Shown: positions 7,984 through 19,070, counted from the first letter of the stretch. The stretch is 64,000 bases of DNA from Rhodocyclales bacterium (GCA_016235805.1 JACRIY010000067.1:1-64000), one strand, 5' to 3'. Program-made: numbers and translations. Notes: generated from the sequence alone by a model not told the origin.

Positions 7984-8553
7984 ATGGCGAAGCGCTGTTT
8001 TTTTAGTTTCCACTATCAGGACGTGATTGATTTTCGCGCCAATGTTGTCCGAAACCATAACGTTACGAAAAATGACAATGGTGGATTCTTCGATGCATCT
8101 ATCTGGGAAAGTGCCAAGAAGAATGGTGATATCGCCCTTAAGCGATTGATAAACAGTGGGCTGGACAATACCTCAGTTACAGTGGTACTTGTCGGTTCTC
8201 AGACGTACGCACGACGTTGGGTGCAGTACGAAATCATGAAGAGCATTGAGCGCGGTCATTCAGTACTTGGCATTCACATCAACGGCATTCGCGATAAGCA
8301 AGGGATAGTCAAAGCTCAGGGGCCGAATCCGTTCGACTATTTGGGACTGCAAATTAGTGCTGATGGCTGCACTGGGACGCCAATTATCTGGAGCGGAGCC
8401 CAGTGGGTGCAATACCAAGACATCGGCAAATTTTCAATTAATGAACAATCGTACGAGAAATGTAACAAGAATTGGCAATTGAAAACTTGGCTTCCTACCT
8501 ATGACTGGATTACCGATGATGGCTTCAATAATTTTGGCGATTGGGTAGCTTGA
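7984..8553 (+). CDS. thsB2: Thoeris TIR sensor ThsB (canonical form)
   Basis: A 189-residue protein that begins MAKRCFFSFHYQDV, the hallmark start of the ThsB TIR-like family (DUF1863). It keeps the GSQTYARRWVQYEI motif (residues 71-84), with Glu83 at the expected catalytic position, and the GPNPFDYLG and WITDDG motifs later on. ThsB recognises phage infection and makes an ADP-ribose cyclic signal that activates ThsA. The ribosome site GGGAGGGG lies 3 bases before the ATG. It follows thsA after 49 bases. Having two different ThsB proteins beside one ThsA is common and widens the range of phages sensed; here the two copies differ strongly in architecture. Confidence 0.92.
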   Translation: MAKRCFFSFHYQDVIDFRANVVRNHNVTKNDNGGFFDASIWESAKKNGDIALKRLINSGLDNTSVTVVLVGSQTYARRWVQYEIMKSIERGHSVLGIHINGIRDKQGIVKAQGPNPFDYLGLQISADGCTGTPIIWSGAQWVQYQDIGKFSINEQSYEKCNKNWQLKTWLPTYDWITDDGFNNFGDWVA

Positions 8554-8905
8554 GATAGCAAACACTTCTTGTAGCGTTTTTCAAGAATGGTGTTGATATT
8601 TTCCGATCTCGGTCATTAGATTTTCAGAGTGGGCTCGTACGTCCGCAATTCGGAAATTTCGTAAAGGCGATTGGGCCATTCTGAAACGATTGCAGAAAGG
8701 CTGGCTGTGGGCAATCAGAGCGCTTCGCTATAGCAGTCGTTCACGCCTCACCATGTGAATAGGCCGTAGGTTTTACCGATGAATTTTTTGAACGACAGCA
8801 ATATGCGTTGTTGCTGTCGCTCAAGCAGCAAGTGCAATGCCGGTTCAGGCCGAAGTACTGTCTCAGGGAGGCATCCTTGGACGAGGCTCCAATCTGAAAC
8901 CGTGA
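8554..8905. other. Gap between the Thoeris cargo and the transposition genes
   Basis: This 352-base gap separates convergent thsB2 and tnsF. It holds a perfect inverted repeat at 8793-8819 (listed separately). A + strand open frame (8779-9057) runs into tnsF and has low-complexity, cysteine/serine-rich translation; I consider it a shadow. No other feature is evident. Confidence 0.5.
8793..8819. repeat. Perfect inverted repeat between convergent thsB2 and tnsF
   Basis: CGACAGCAA and TTGCTGTCG form 9-base arms around a 9-base loop. No U-tract follows on either strand, so a classic terminator is not supported. It could still end transcription weakly from both sides or be a protein-binding site. 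Confidence 0.5.
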
Positions 8906-10468
8906 CTAAGTGTCAACGCTCTGTATGTGATACAAGGCTCCCGATACGGACAAGCTGTCAGTCGACAATCGCCCTGGGAAAAGCTTCGCGGACTCGCCTG
9001 CAACCCCCAGAAGGAGTTCATCAATGGGCGCCTCAACAACCATCCACTGACCCTTGACCTGCAGTTTCGTTCCATCTGGAGATCGACGTAGACTCGTTTG
9101 GTCCAGAGACAGTACGTGTTCTAGCGAAACTCCAAAAAGTACTGAAATTAGCTTGGCAACATAGGCGCGACGCGCACCTAATGGCTCCGCCGTTCGCGCT
9201 GCGACAGTAAGGCGCCTTACCTCGTCCACAACCGATTTAATCGATGGGGCATGTTTTTGCTTACTCGGGGGAATAGTCAATTGGCGGTCGTACTTTTCCT
9301 TGATGTAGGACACAAGTGAAAAGAGTGATGCGCGATGGCCCGGCTTCGAGCGAAGGAAGCTTCGAATATGATCGTCGGCCAAATCTCCGACTCTGCGCAC
9401 TTCCGAATGGGCTAATAGCTCGACCGCCGTACGAAGATACATACGCTGGGAACGGGCACTAAGTTTTCTATTTGGGGTATTCAGATCGCTGGCATAGCTC
9501 TGGATAAAATCGCTCCACGGTCTGTTTTTCACCTCGCCAAGCACATTGCTAACTCTACGAAGTTCTGATGCCGCTGCCCGCTCGGTAGCCGACCGAACCA
9601 AAAGTTTCTTCTCCGTGAGAAACTGTGCGAACACCCCTGATCGTCGAACCTGTTCGGTAGTTAACGCACGTTCGAAAGTATCAGCCGTCAAAACGCCAGA
9701 ATAGTCGTCCGTACTCTCTATTCTTCCGAGGATTTCGACAACTCTCGACAGAGTGTCAAGTGCGTTTCGAACAGATTGCCGTTCGATCACCCATTCCGTG
9801 TACTCGTCGAGTAGTTGACGAATTTCTGCGGCTTGAAGCATCCTACCCAAAGCGTCTGCTTTCCTCCGAATTGCCCGAATCATCCCGCAAGGCAGACATG
9901 GGGCATTGGTGGATCCACCGACGGTGCCTCCGCAGTCAGGACACGAGTGAGTGGCATCTGGATTTGCCGCACAACTTTTGCAGAGCGGCTTGCCGTCAGG
10001 AGTCACCGCAAAACGATTTCGATGCTTTCCACAGACACTACAAGTCGCCCCAGTCAGCGCTCTGCGGCATTTGTCGCAAACTCCTTCAACAGTCAGTCCA
10101 ACAACCCTTGACAACGTTGTTGATAGTTTCCCACACCTCGGACACGGAACCGCTTCTCTAAAATACGGAGAGCAGCTCGGGCAAACTGGTTTCCCCTCGA
10201 AGATTAAGCCCGCAGTTGGTACAGGTCTTTCGCAGCGAAGGCAAACTCGCGCTTTCCGGCGGCACGACGCACAAATCGGCGAAGGATCTTGTGCCAAAGC
10301 ACGAACCCGACCGCCACACTTCACACATTCACGCGACTTGAACAAGCGCTGGTAGCAGCGCTGACAGAGCGCTGTACCAGAATGAATTTTGTGGGCCTTC
10401 GCCATCTCACGACCGCATTCGTCACAGCGCCGTTCCTTGGGGGTGCAAGCTTCCTGTTCCAAGTCCAT
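8906..10468 (-). CDS. tnsF: TnsF target selector: zinc-ribbon array with inactivated tyrosine recombinase
   Basis: A 520-residue protein. Residues about 14-205 hold twelve CxxC knuckles, giving about six zinc ribbons. Residues about 315-400 resemble the SAM-like core-binding domain of phage integrases (RMYLRTAVELLAH ... HIRSFLRSK). The rest looks like a decayed catalytic domain: the stretch FGVSLEHVLSL stands where active recombinases have TGLRxSEL, so the first catalytic Arg is lost, and no HxxR or Tyr motif is visible. TnsF of Tn6022-like elements has this architecture and directs insertion into comM, and comM is broken next to this element. The gene starts 7 bases after tniQ and is the last gene of the transposition operon. 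Confidence 0.85.
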   Translation of the reverse strand: MDLEQEACTPKERRCDECGREMAKAHKIHSGTALCQRCYQRLFKSRECVKCGGRVRALAQDPSPICASCRRKARVCLRCERPVPTAGLIFEGKPVCPSCSPYFREAVPCPRCGKLSTTLSRVVGLTVEGVCDKCRRALTGATCSVCGKHRNRFAVTPDGKPLCKSCAANPDATHSCPDCGGTVGGSTNAPCLPCGMIRAIRRKADALGRMLQAAEIRQLLDEYTEWVIERQSVRNALDTLSRVVEILGRIESTDDYSGVLTADTFERALTTEQVRRSGVFAQFLTEKKLLVRSATERAAASELRRVSNVLGEVKNRPWSDFIQSYASDLNTPNRKLSARSQRMYLRTAVELLAHSEVRRVGDLADDHIRSFLRSKPGHRASLFSLVSYIKEKYDRQLTIPPSKQKHAPSIKSVVDEVRRLTVAARTAEPLGARRAYVAKLISVLFGVSLEHVLSLDQTSLRRSPDGTKLQVKGQWMVVEAPIDELLLGVAGESAKLFPGRLSTDSLSVSGALYHIQSVDT

Positions 10469-10475
10469 GTACGAC

Positions 10476-11573
10476 CTATCTGGTTAAGCCCGACCGACCC
10501 AAGAGTAGTTTCGCCCTTGCCTGTCGATACGATGCGACGTTTCTGTGCGCTTTTCGAAGGCTAGCCCAAGTGATTCTTACCCTTTTGTGTTTGAAGTTCA
10601 CCGGTCCCAATGAGTAGGGAATCTGCGTCATCGCCGTCGTGATCCAGTCTGGCCACGGGCCATACTCATCCGTAAGGTAGTGTTGCGACAAACCTCGATT
10701 GGTTGCCCATGAAATCCATGAGTTTGGCCATCCATCAATCCAGGACGCTACCCTGTCCAATACTATCGCGCGGTCTTTGGTTCGCAGGAATGCCCATACG
10801 ACCCTGTTGTGGATGATCGGCTTTGGCAAGGCATCAGTTGCACGCGCAGCGAGTCTGCACAGACGATGGACTCCATCCAGGAAGTCCTGCGCCTCAATTT
10901 CAAGACCCGGCATCGCGCCAATTCGTGTTGGAGGAAGCTGATCGACACTCTCCTGCGCTCCGCGAATGGCACCGTCCAAGATCGCCAAAATGCGACTTTG
11001 CAAATCTTCAGTCAATTTTGACGGTCTATCTTGATCCCCGCCTCTTAGCAATGCACCACACGAATGACACTTCGCGGTAGTCAATGCGTGTTTGCGATGA
11101 GGGATAAATGGCGCATCGCATTCAGGACAAGAATCTCGCAGCAATATCCCGTGTTTTGGACATGCAACCATGAACTCCAGCCGCCATTGGACTCGGAGAT
11201 AGGCAGGCTTTTCATCTAGGCACATCCAGCAGTACTGCTGCCCGAACCTACGCCGAACCCTGTGATAAATACCTACGGGCAAAATTCCTCTCTGATACCC
11301 TGGTATTCGCTCCTTGAACCCAGTCGCCCTGACCATATTCCTCAGTGTCGCTTTAACCAAGACTTCCTTAGTTAGCCCGGTGATACGTGCAATCGCTTCG
11401 AGTTGGGCGTCGGATACCGTCCTATCGATGTCGCGTGTCCAAAACTGATGCTGCGGCCAGAGCAAAGTACAAAGCTCGTGGCCAGATGCGCTGTGATTTT
11501 TTGCGAGGCGTAGCAGGAGCGATGTAAGCGACTCTCCGGGTTTGACTTTTGGAACATGCGCGATATGTTTCAT
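10476..11573 (-). CDS. tniQ: TniQ/TnsD-family transposition protein
   Basis: A 365-residue protein with the TniQ fold: an N-terminal GESLTSLLLRLAKNH motif and a zinc-binding core (YCWMCL ... ACPKHG ... SCPECD ... KCHSCG, residues about 115-185). TniQ proteins link the target selector to the AAA+ regulator TnsC. Here the partner selector is most likely TnsF, encoded 7 bases downstream. At 365 residues it is shorter than Tn7 TnsD, which binds the attachment site by itself, and more like the short adaptor form. Its start overlaps the tnsC stop as ATGA. Family assignment is firm. Confidence 0.9.
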   Translation of the reverse strand: MKHIAHVPKVKPGESLTSLLLRLAKNHSASGHELCTLLWPQHQFWTRDIDRTVSDAQLEAIARITGLTKEVLVKATLRNMVRATGFKERIPGYQRGILPVGIYHRVRRRFGQQYCWMCLDEKPAYLRVQWRLEFMVACPKHGILLRDSCPECDAPFIPHRKHALTTAKCHSCGALLRGGDQDRPSKLTEDLQSRILAILDGAIRGAQESVDQLPPTRIGAMPGLEIEAQDFLDGVHRLCRLAARATDALPKPIIHNRVVWAFLRTKDRAIVLDRVASWIDGWPNSWISWATNRGLSQHYLTDEYGPWPDWITTAMTQIPYSLGPVNFKHKRVRITWASLRKAHRNVASYRQARAKLLLGRSGLTR

Positions 11574-12448
11574 TCGGACATCTCCCGCGCTCTAATTTCC
11601 TTAACTGTTTCATCCACAATGTCCTTGGTGATCTTCTCCTGCCCTGAGCGAATCGCCCTGATGGCAGAACCTTTCACAACTTTGGTGATTCCACCGATCG
11701 TGCCCTTCCCGCCACGTACGATAGGATCAAGAAGTTCTTTGCTATTCCCAAGGCCCGACGGGTTTGCCAAAGGAAGTGTTAATTCGAAGCTAGAGAGCAA
11801 ACTCCTCGTCTCATCGTTCGCTCCCCACCTTGGAAGCGACATCTTCTCAAAGCGGGTAAAGAACTGCGAATCTGTCGCCAACGCACGCAGAATGTCATTT
11901 GTTCCTGCAGCAACAAATGGAACTCTTAGCGTGTTTATCAAGCTTTTAAGGGAAGCCAAGAACTGGCGCTGACCTGATGCAGAGCCGTTCAGCATATTGT
12001 GAAACTCATCTGCCAATAGCAGACGAATCCCCAATTCGGCGAACCGTTCCAATACTTTTGCTAGCAGCTTCTCGGGCGGAGCATCCTCACGATGTGTCAC
12101 ACACAAGGCACTCAAGATTCGGCTATATAGTCTTCGTTCATCGGGAGCGGGAGGGGTTTCAAAAACCAAGACAGCCACGTGCGATTCCTCGTCGTCGCGT
12201 TCTCGCCGTGGATGTAGCTTGATACACCGTCTTAGGATCATTGTCTTACCATTGTCGGGATCACCAACGAGGGCACGACAAGGCATTCGTAGATTGCGCG
12301 GATGGTCTATTAAGTCGTCAAATTCTCGTAGCGTATTTTTGGCAGCTGAGTAGCCTATCCACCGATCTTCTAATATGAAATCGATGCGATCTTCCTGAGT
12401 TAGCAGGACAACGTTTTTGGCAGCTCCTCGAAGATGATCAAACGTCAT
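11570..12448 (-). CDS. tnsC: TnsC-like AAA+ ATPase
   Basis: A 292-residue TniB/TnsC-type ATPase. Walker A is GDPDNGKT (residues about 61-68) and Walker B is LLLADEFHN (about 138-146), followed by a sensor-1-like VAAGTND. TnsC forms ATP-dependent filaments on target DNA, receives the signal from TniQ/TnsF and activates the TnsAB transposase. It is much shorter than Tn7 TnsC (555 residues) and nearer to TniB in size. The start overlaps the tnsB stop by 4 bases, as expected for a coupled operon. Confidence 0.9.
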   Translation of the reverse strand: MTFDHLRGAAKNVVLLTQEDRIDFILEDRWIGYSAAKNTLREFDDLIDHPRNLRMPCRALVGDPDNGKTMILRRCIKLHPRRERDDEESHVAVLVFETPPAPDERRLYSRILSALCVTHREDAPPEKLLAKVLERFAELGIRLLLADEFHNMLNGSASGQRQFLASLKSLINTLRVPFVAAGTNDILRALATDSQFFTRFEKMSLPRWGANDETRSLLSSFELTLPLANPSGLGNSKELLDPIVRGGKGTIGGITKVVKGSAIRAIRSGQEKITKDIVDETVKEIRAREMSE

Positions 12449-14448
12449 ATATCGATATCCTCAAAGGGAGCTGCCGGTTTGTTGAAGATGTTGTCCGCAT
12501 CACCACCCTGAGCATCGCCTTCGGCTTTGGGATTTTTCGAACTTGCGGCCGAGGTGGCCGCGTAGCGTTCAGCTCCCGGGGCAGTGTTCTTCGGGTCCTT
12601 GTGTGCGTCCTTTGGAGCTGATCGCTTGCCACGCCCCTTTGCTTGTTGCGTCTTTTCCACCTCAGTTTGCGTTCGAAGCTTGCTACGCTGTACATAGCCC
12701 TTAATCGCCGCCTCGTCGACATGGGAGGCGCCTTCCTGCTTCATAGTACGAACATACTCGCGGTACTCTTCCCACGAGATATCAGGCCAATTGGGGTCTC
12801 GCAGAGGGATTTCGAAGTGCCGTTTAACCTCAGGGTCCCAGAACCATATAAGCCGAATGCTTCGGGGGTCATAGTGAAAGATAAACTTGCGCTTCTTACC
12901 TGAATCATCAGGATCCGGTTCGCCGATCCAACGATTGAGCACTTCGTGGTAATAAAACCGGTCAATTTCTACGCCGTACGGGTGAACCGCCCTTTTTTCA
13001 AACGGAAGAAAATCGAGGCGGAGTTTTTCAGGATTGGCCGGTATTGGCGGCAGTCCGATACCTGCGGCTTTGGAGTCCCCCAGCAACCCGCGCTCCCATT
13101 TCTTCAAGGGGGTTGTATTGAGGGATGAATGAACGGAGACGTGATAGCGATTCACTATCCAATCGACGATTTCACATTCCAGAGTTGCGAGGGTGTATGC
13201 CGCTTCGGCGGATGAGTCGTAATCCGGGCTTACATTTGGACTACGATGGACCGTCCCGGGCTTTTTGTGAAGTTGCTTATTGACGTTGCCTACCATCGAC
13301 TCAATGTAGGCACCGTACTTTGGCGTTTTGACCGGCCGCAGCTGAAGGTCGATCTGGTGTTCTTCGCAAGCCCTCTGCAGAACAGACCCCTTGAATTCCT
13401 TGGCGTTGTCCGCGAAGATTTTTCGAATCTTGCCAAACACTGGCCAGCGACCTGGCAGGCCGAGTTCCGCCAATAGATCACGCTTCGGCATCATTCCCAT
13501 ATAGAGGGCAACACCCGCCCCGAATGCTGAAGGATGCATTAGGCTAAGAAAGTAGCCGACGATCATTCGCGAGTAGCAATCGATAACTAAAGTTAGCCAT
13601 GGCCGTTTCTCGATTGTTTGCCGTGTGTCGCTATCGACAACCTTGATATCGAGTTGAACATGATCGATTTGTACGCAATCAAGCGGGTGTTTTCCATCCG
13701 GAAACTTTCCCGGTGCAGGATCGAAACGCTGCTGTGATAGCTCTGTATTTCCTCGGCTCGATATCCTTCGCTTCAACGGGATATCCGCAATGCGATTCCG
13801 TATCGTGTTTGGGTGAGGCCGAGGAAGACCTAATTCGTCAAACCGTGTTTCCAGGTCATCGATAAGGGTTGCAGGAGTGATTGCCTGGGGATCAAGGTAC
13901 TTTTCTATTTCCTCTTCAATGACCGCTTCCTGCTCTGGCGAAAGCAGTTTCGTCCCCTTCTTGCGGCCCCGCTTTGCACTTACCAAGCCTGAAACATGAC
14001 CGGTACTGGAGTAGCTGCTTATCCATTTGTAGATTGTGCTTGCGTTAACGGAGTTTGCTTTGGCAACGGCTTCTACATCTGCCCTAGTTCGTTTTGGGTT
14101 TTCAAGCAGAGGCTTAATAATTTCCAAATTCGCCTTGGCTTGCTTCCAATCTGGATCAGAGATTTCATCTAGATTCGTTTGGTTTGAAGCGGACGTCGTT
14201 TTGGCAGCAGCTTTTCCTTCGTCGCTGGCTTCGGATGAACTCCCTTTATCGGTCGGAGCCTCCACAACCGGTCGTAGTTCGGTTGGATGGACACGCTCCG
14301 TTTCGTCACCGTCAACGTATTGGATAACAACGCAATCAAGTGAAATAACGCGGCGGATTTTGCACGTTCTGCCTCCATACGAAGCATATGCACCCTGGGC
14401 GAGATTAATAAACCCGCCGGGTGTCAGCGTCGATCTAACGACGCTCAT
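12445..14448 (-). CDS. tnsB: TnsB-like DDE transposase
   Basis: A 667-residue transposase with an N-terminal helix-turn-helix region (SVNASTIYKWISSY near residue 135) and an RNase-H-like rve core. The catalytic triad is visible as the Asp of DCVQIDHV, the Asp of IFADNAKEF and the Glu of YGAYIESMVG. A Mu-C-like beta barrel follows, then a charged Lys/Ala-rich tail that probably contacts TnsC. TnsB binds the transposon ends, cuts the 3' strands and joins them to the target. The start overlaps tnsA by 14 bases. Confidence 0.93.
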   Translation of the reverse strand: MSVVRSTLTPGGFINLAQGAYASYGGRTCKIRRVISLDCVVIQYVDGDETERVHPTELRPVVEAPTDKGSSSEASDEGKAAAKTTSASNQTNLDEISDPDWKQAKANLEIIKPLLENPKRTRADVEAVAKANSVNASTIYKWISSYSSTGHVSGLVSAKRGRKKGTKLLSPEQEAVIEEEIEKYLDPQAITPATLIDDLETRFDELGLPRPHPNTIRNRIADIPLKRRISSRGNTELSQQRFDPAPGKFPDGKHPLDCVQIDHVQLDIKVVDSDTRQTIEKRPWLTLVIDCYSRMIVGYFLSLMHPSAFGAGVALYMGMMPKRDLLAELGLPGRWPVFGKIRKIFADNAKEFKGSVLQRACEEHQIDLQLRPVKTPKYGAYIESMVGNVNKQLHKKPGTVHRSPNVSPDYDSSAEAAYTLATLECEIVDWIVNRYHVSVHSSLNTTPLKKWERGLLGDSKAAGIGLPPIPANPEKLRLDFLPFEKRAVHPYGVEIDRFYYHEVLNRWIGEPDPDDSGKKRKFIFHYDPRSIRLIWFWDPEVKRHFEIPLRDPNWPDISWEEYREYVRTMKQEGASHVDEAAIKGYVQRSKLRTQTEVEKTQQAKGRGKRSAPKDAHKDPKNTAPGAERYAATSAASSKNPKAEGDAQGGDADNIFNKPAAPFEDIDI

Positions 14449-15127
14449 GCCACATACTCCAAATCGGAGACGCCATCGTAATTGTGCGTGATAGGTCGAT
14501 CTTGATTCGGCCGTCCGCCACGAGCTTCCACAAAATGCCGACTGCTTCCAGACGCCGATCGAGGCTTGAGAAGCTTGCCGCTAACAGTTCAGCTGGGGTA
14601 CTGACCTTGAGCTCGTTCATAACCCGATAAAGAATCTGCCCGATGCAGTCGTGATCCTTACGATCAAGAAACCCCCTCAGGAACTGAATACGTTCGAATC
14701 GCGGGTTCCGGATAGTTCTTTCGGTCGCGATGCGGAATCGCCAGCCTCTTTCTCTACAAAGTAGCGCCGCTCGTTGAAACCCAGGCCGCAGGTCAGTCCA
14801 CTGATCCCGGAGGTGCGAACGCAGCTTTACTTCATACAGCGCTGGCGATAACGCGGGCCTGGCTTCCTTTGGTTTGAACTTCAGCAGGAAATCTGGCGTA
14901 TATCGACGCCTCTTGTCGTCGTTGAATACCAATCGAAGCGGCTGCGCTCCTACATAGCTCGCACTTCTGGAAAAGTCTATTTGCTCAAGGAAATCACGTT
15001 CCAACTGGCCCTCGTAAGGCACAAGCCCCACCCCTGCTATGCTGGTGTAACCAGTTATAACTAGGCGGTTGGAGATCACATTGCGTACGCCCTTACGGCT
15101 AGTCGCGTCTTTTACTGTAAAATCCAT
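14435..15127 (-). CDS. tnsA: TnsA-like endonuclease
   Basis: A 230-residue protein of the TnsA family. The restriction-enzyme-like core shows the expected acidic and Lys residues: YEGQLERDF (residues about 38-46), RYTPDFLL (about 75-82) and LYEVKLRSHL (about 96-105). TnsA cuts the 5' strands at the transposon ends, so with TnsB it gives cut-and-paste movement. A winged-helix-like C-terminal part follows. It is the first gene of the operon and starts about 80 to 105 bases from the element's right end, so its promoter must overlap the end sequences bound by TnsB, a natural route to autoregulation. Confidence 0.9.
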   Translation of the reverse strand: MDFTVKDATSRKGVRNVISNRLVITGYTSIAGVGLVPYEGQLERDFLEQIDFSRSASYVGAQPLRLVFNDDKRRRYTPDFLLKFKPKEARPALSPALYEVKLRSHLRDQWTDLRPGFQRAALLCRERGWRFRIATERTIRNPRFERIQFLRGFLDRKDHDCIGQILYRVMNELKVSTPAELLAASFSSLDRRLEAVGILWKLVADGRIKIDLSRTITMASPIWSMWHERR

Positions 15128-15233
15128 ACCCAGTCTCCTATATTAATGTATGAGTCCGATAATTAATTGTAGCAATATCGAGCTAGCGTGGGCAAATTAG
15201 ACCCTACAGTCGCTTTATTTGGTGGAAGTCTCA
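15128..15233. promoter_or_regulatory. Transposon right end (TnsB-binding region and tnsA promoter)
   Basis: This short A+T-rich stretch lies between the tnsA start and the G+C-rich comM remnant. Two end points are possible. Reading leftwards from 15208 gives TGTAGGGTC, a Tn7-style TGT end. Reading from 15233 gives TGAGACTTCC and leaves GCGGC (15234-15238) as a target duplication at the comM glycine codons. Partial repeats of an ATTAAT-ATNGGA type at about 15139-15167 could be TnsB sites, but they are not clear enough to list one by one. Confidence 0.55.
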
Positions 15234-15238
15234 GCGGC
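15234..15238. other. Candidate 5-bp target-site duplication in comM
   Basis: GCGGC directly follows the candidate end at 15233 and falls in the Gly-Gly codons of the ComM motif (GG)TPRPGE. The partner copy would be at the left end, outside the window, so the duplication cannot be confirmed here. Confidence 0.4.
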
Positions 15239-15898
15239 GGCACGCCGCGGCCGGGCGAAATTTCGCTGGCCCACCATGGCACGCTGTTCCTCGACGAACT
15301 GCCCGAGTTCCAGCGCGGCGTGCTGGAGGCCCTGCGCGAACCGCTGGAAAGCGGGCAGATCCACATCGCGCGCGCCGCGCGTCGCGCCGAATTCCCGGCA
15401 CGCTTCCAGTTGGTCGCGGCGATGAATCCCTGCCCTTGCGGCTGGCTCGGCCATGCCTCCGGCAAATGCCGCTGCACGCCGGACCAGGTCGCGCGCTATC
15501 GCGGCAAGCTGTCGGGACCGCTGCTCGACCGCATCGACCTGATGCTCGACGTGCCGGCAGTAGCCGAAGCCGACCTCGCCTGCCGCGGCGACGGCGAATC
15601 CTCGGCCACCGTGCGCGCTCGCGTCGGGGCCGCGCGGGAGCGCCAGCAGCGTCGCCAGGGCAAGCCCAACGCGCTGCTGGCGCCCGACGAAATCGACATG
15701 CACTGCCTGCCCGACTGCGACGGCGCCGCCCTGCTCAAGCGCGCCATGCAACAACTCGGCTTGACCGCGCGGGCTTATCATCGCATCCTCAAGGTGGCGC
15801 GCACGATTGCGGACCTGGCCGACCTCGCCGAGGGCCTGCCGCTGTCCGCCGCGCACGTCGCCGAAGCGGTGCATTACCGCCGCGGCCTGGCCAACTGA
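15234..15898 (+). pseudogene. comM: comM, 3' half, cut by the transposon
   Basis: The translation from the junction reads [25 protein letters not shown], the Walker-B region of ComM (YifB, a Mg-chelatase-like AAA+ helicase needed in natural transformation), and continues to the normal C-terminus about 220 residues later (HYRRGLAN). The N-terminal Lon-protease-like domain and Walker A are missing because the transposon separates them. A GTG at 15188 inside the element could start a fused product, but it would lack ATP binding. The remnant is otherwise free of stops and frameshifts, which suggests a recent insertion. Loss of ComM would be expected to lower transformation with divergent DNA. The next gene starts 13 bases downstream. 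Confidence 0.92.
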
Positions 15899-15911
15899 GG
15901 AACCCAGAACG

Positions 15912-18302
<2,391 letters not shown>

Positions 18303-18390
18303 AATCCCGCGTAGCTGCCCGCAGGTCGATTCCGTCGCCGGAGCACTCCGTCCCAATCGAAAACGGGCCCTCGCGCCCAGGAGCGTCACC

Positions 18391-19029
18391 ATGAAGTACC
18401 TGGTCATCCCCGTCACCCCCTTCGAACAGAACTGCACCCTGATCTGGTGCACGGAAACCATGCAGGGCGCCTTCGTCGATCCCGGCGGCGACCTCGAACG
18501 CCTGACCGATGCCGCGTCGCGCCAGGGCGTCGCGATCGAGAAGATCCTGCTCACCCACGGCCACATCGACCATGCCGGCGGCGCCGGCGAACTCGCTGCG
18601 CGGCTCGACGTGCCGATCGAGGGTCCGCAGCGCGAGGAGAGTTTCTGGATCGACCAGCTGGCCGCCCAAAGCCGCAGCTTCGGCTTTCCGACGGCGCGAC
18701 CCTTCACGCCAGACCGCTGGCTGGAGGACGGCGACACGGTCACCGTCGGCAAGGAAACCTTGAGCGTGCTCCACACCCCGGGCCACACGCCGGGCCACGT
18801 GGTGTTCTTCCACGCCCCGTCGAAGCTCGCCCTGGTCGGCGACGTGCTGTTCGCCGGATCTATCGGGCGCACCGATTTCCCGCGCGGCAGCCACCAGGCG
18901 CTGATCGATTCGATCCGCCACAAGCTCTGGCCGCTGGGGAGCGACGTCCAGTTCATTTCCGGCCACGGGCCGATGTCCACCTTTGGCACCGAACGCCGCA
19001 GCAATCCATTCGTCGGCGACAACGCCTGA
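18391..19029 (+). CDS. MBL-fold hydrolase, YcbL/glyoxalase II-like
   Basis: A 212-residue metallo-beta-lactamase-fold protein. It has the metal motif LTHGHIDHAGG (residues about 52-62), later ligands in HTPGHTPGHV and LVGDVLFAGSIGRTDFP, and the closing ISGHGPMSTFGTE. These are hallmarks of the YcbL branch of glyoxalase II-like thiolesterases that hydrolyse S-lactoylglutathione-type thioesters. The start is the ATG at 18391, after CAGGAGCG. It stands alone between the kinase gene and a dispersed repeat. Confidence 0.85.
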   Translation: MKYLVIPVTPFEQNCTLIWCTETMQGAFVDPGGDLERLTDAASRQGVAIEKILLTHGHIDHAGGAGELAARLDVPIEGPQREESFWIDQLAAQSRSFGFPTARPFTPDRWLEDGDTVTVGKETLSVLHTPGHTPGHVVFFHAPSKLALVGDVLFAGSIGRTDFPRGSHQALIDSIRHKLWPLGSDVQFISGHGPMSTFGTERRSNPFVGDNA

Positions 19030-19070
19030 TATAGATCTAACCCTCATGGCCGCGAGAGCAACCCGCTGGT

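Larger units (their letters stand above)
1..15233. mobile_element. Tn6022-like Tn7-family transposon inserted in comM (right part; left end outside window)
   Basis: A tight leftward operon tnsA-tnsB-tnsC-tniQ-tnsF (15127 to 8906) lies directly against a broken comM gene, with tnsA nearest the junction as in Tn7. Base composition changes abruptly at about 15.23 kb: the island is visibly A+T richer than the chromosome to the right. Tn6022-like elements with a TnsF selector are known to insert in comM, which matches the split gene. Cargo from 1 to 8553 encodes defence-like proteins. No comM 5' half or second transposon end is visible in bases 1-124, so the element extends left of the window. The exact right boundary is 15208 or 15233 (see the right-end entry). 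Confidence 0.9.

Noticed and set aside
8779-9057. 92-codon + strand frame overlapping the end of tnsF
   Set aside because: Cys/Ser-rich, low-complexity translation that overlaps tnsF on the other strand; no ribosome site.
8906-10468. Active tyrosine integrase
   Set aside because: The catalytic Arg motif is replaced (FGVSLEHVL), and HxxR and Tyr are not visible; the TnsF selector explains the fold and the location.
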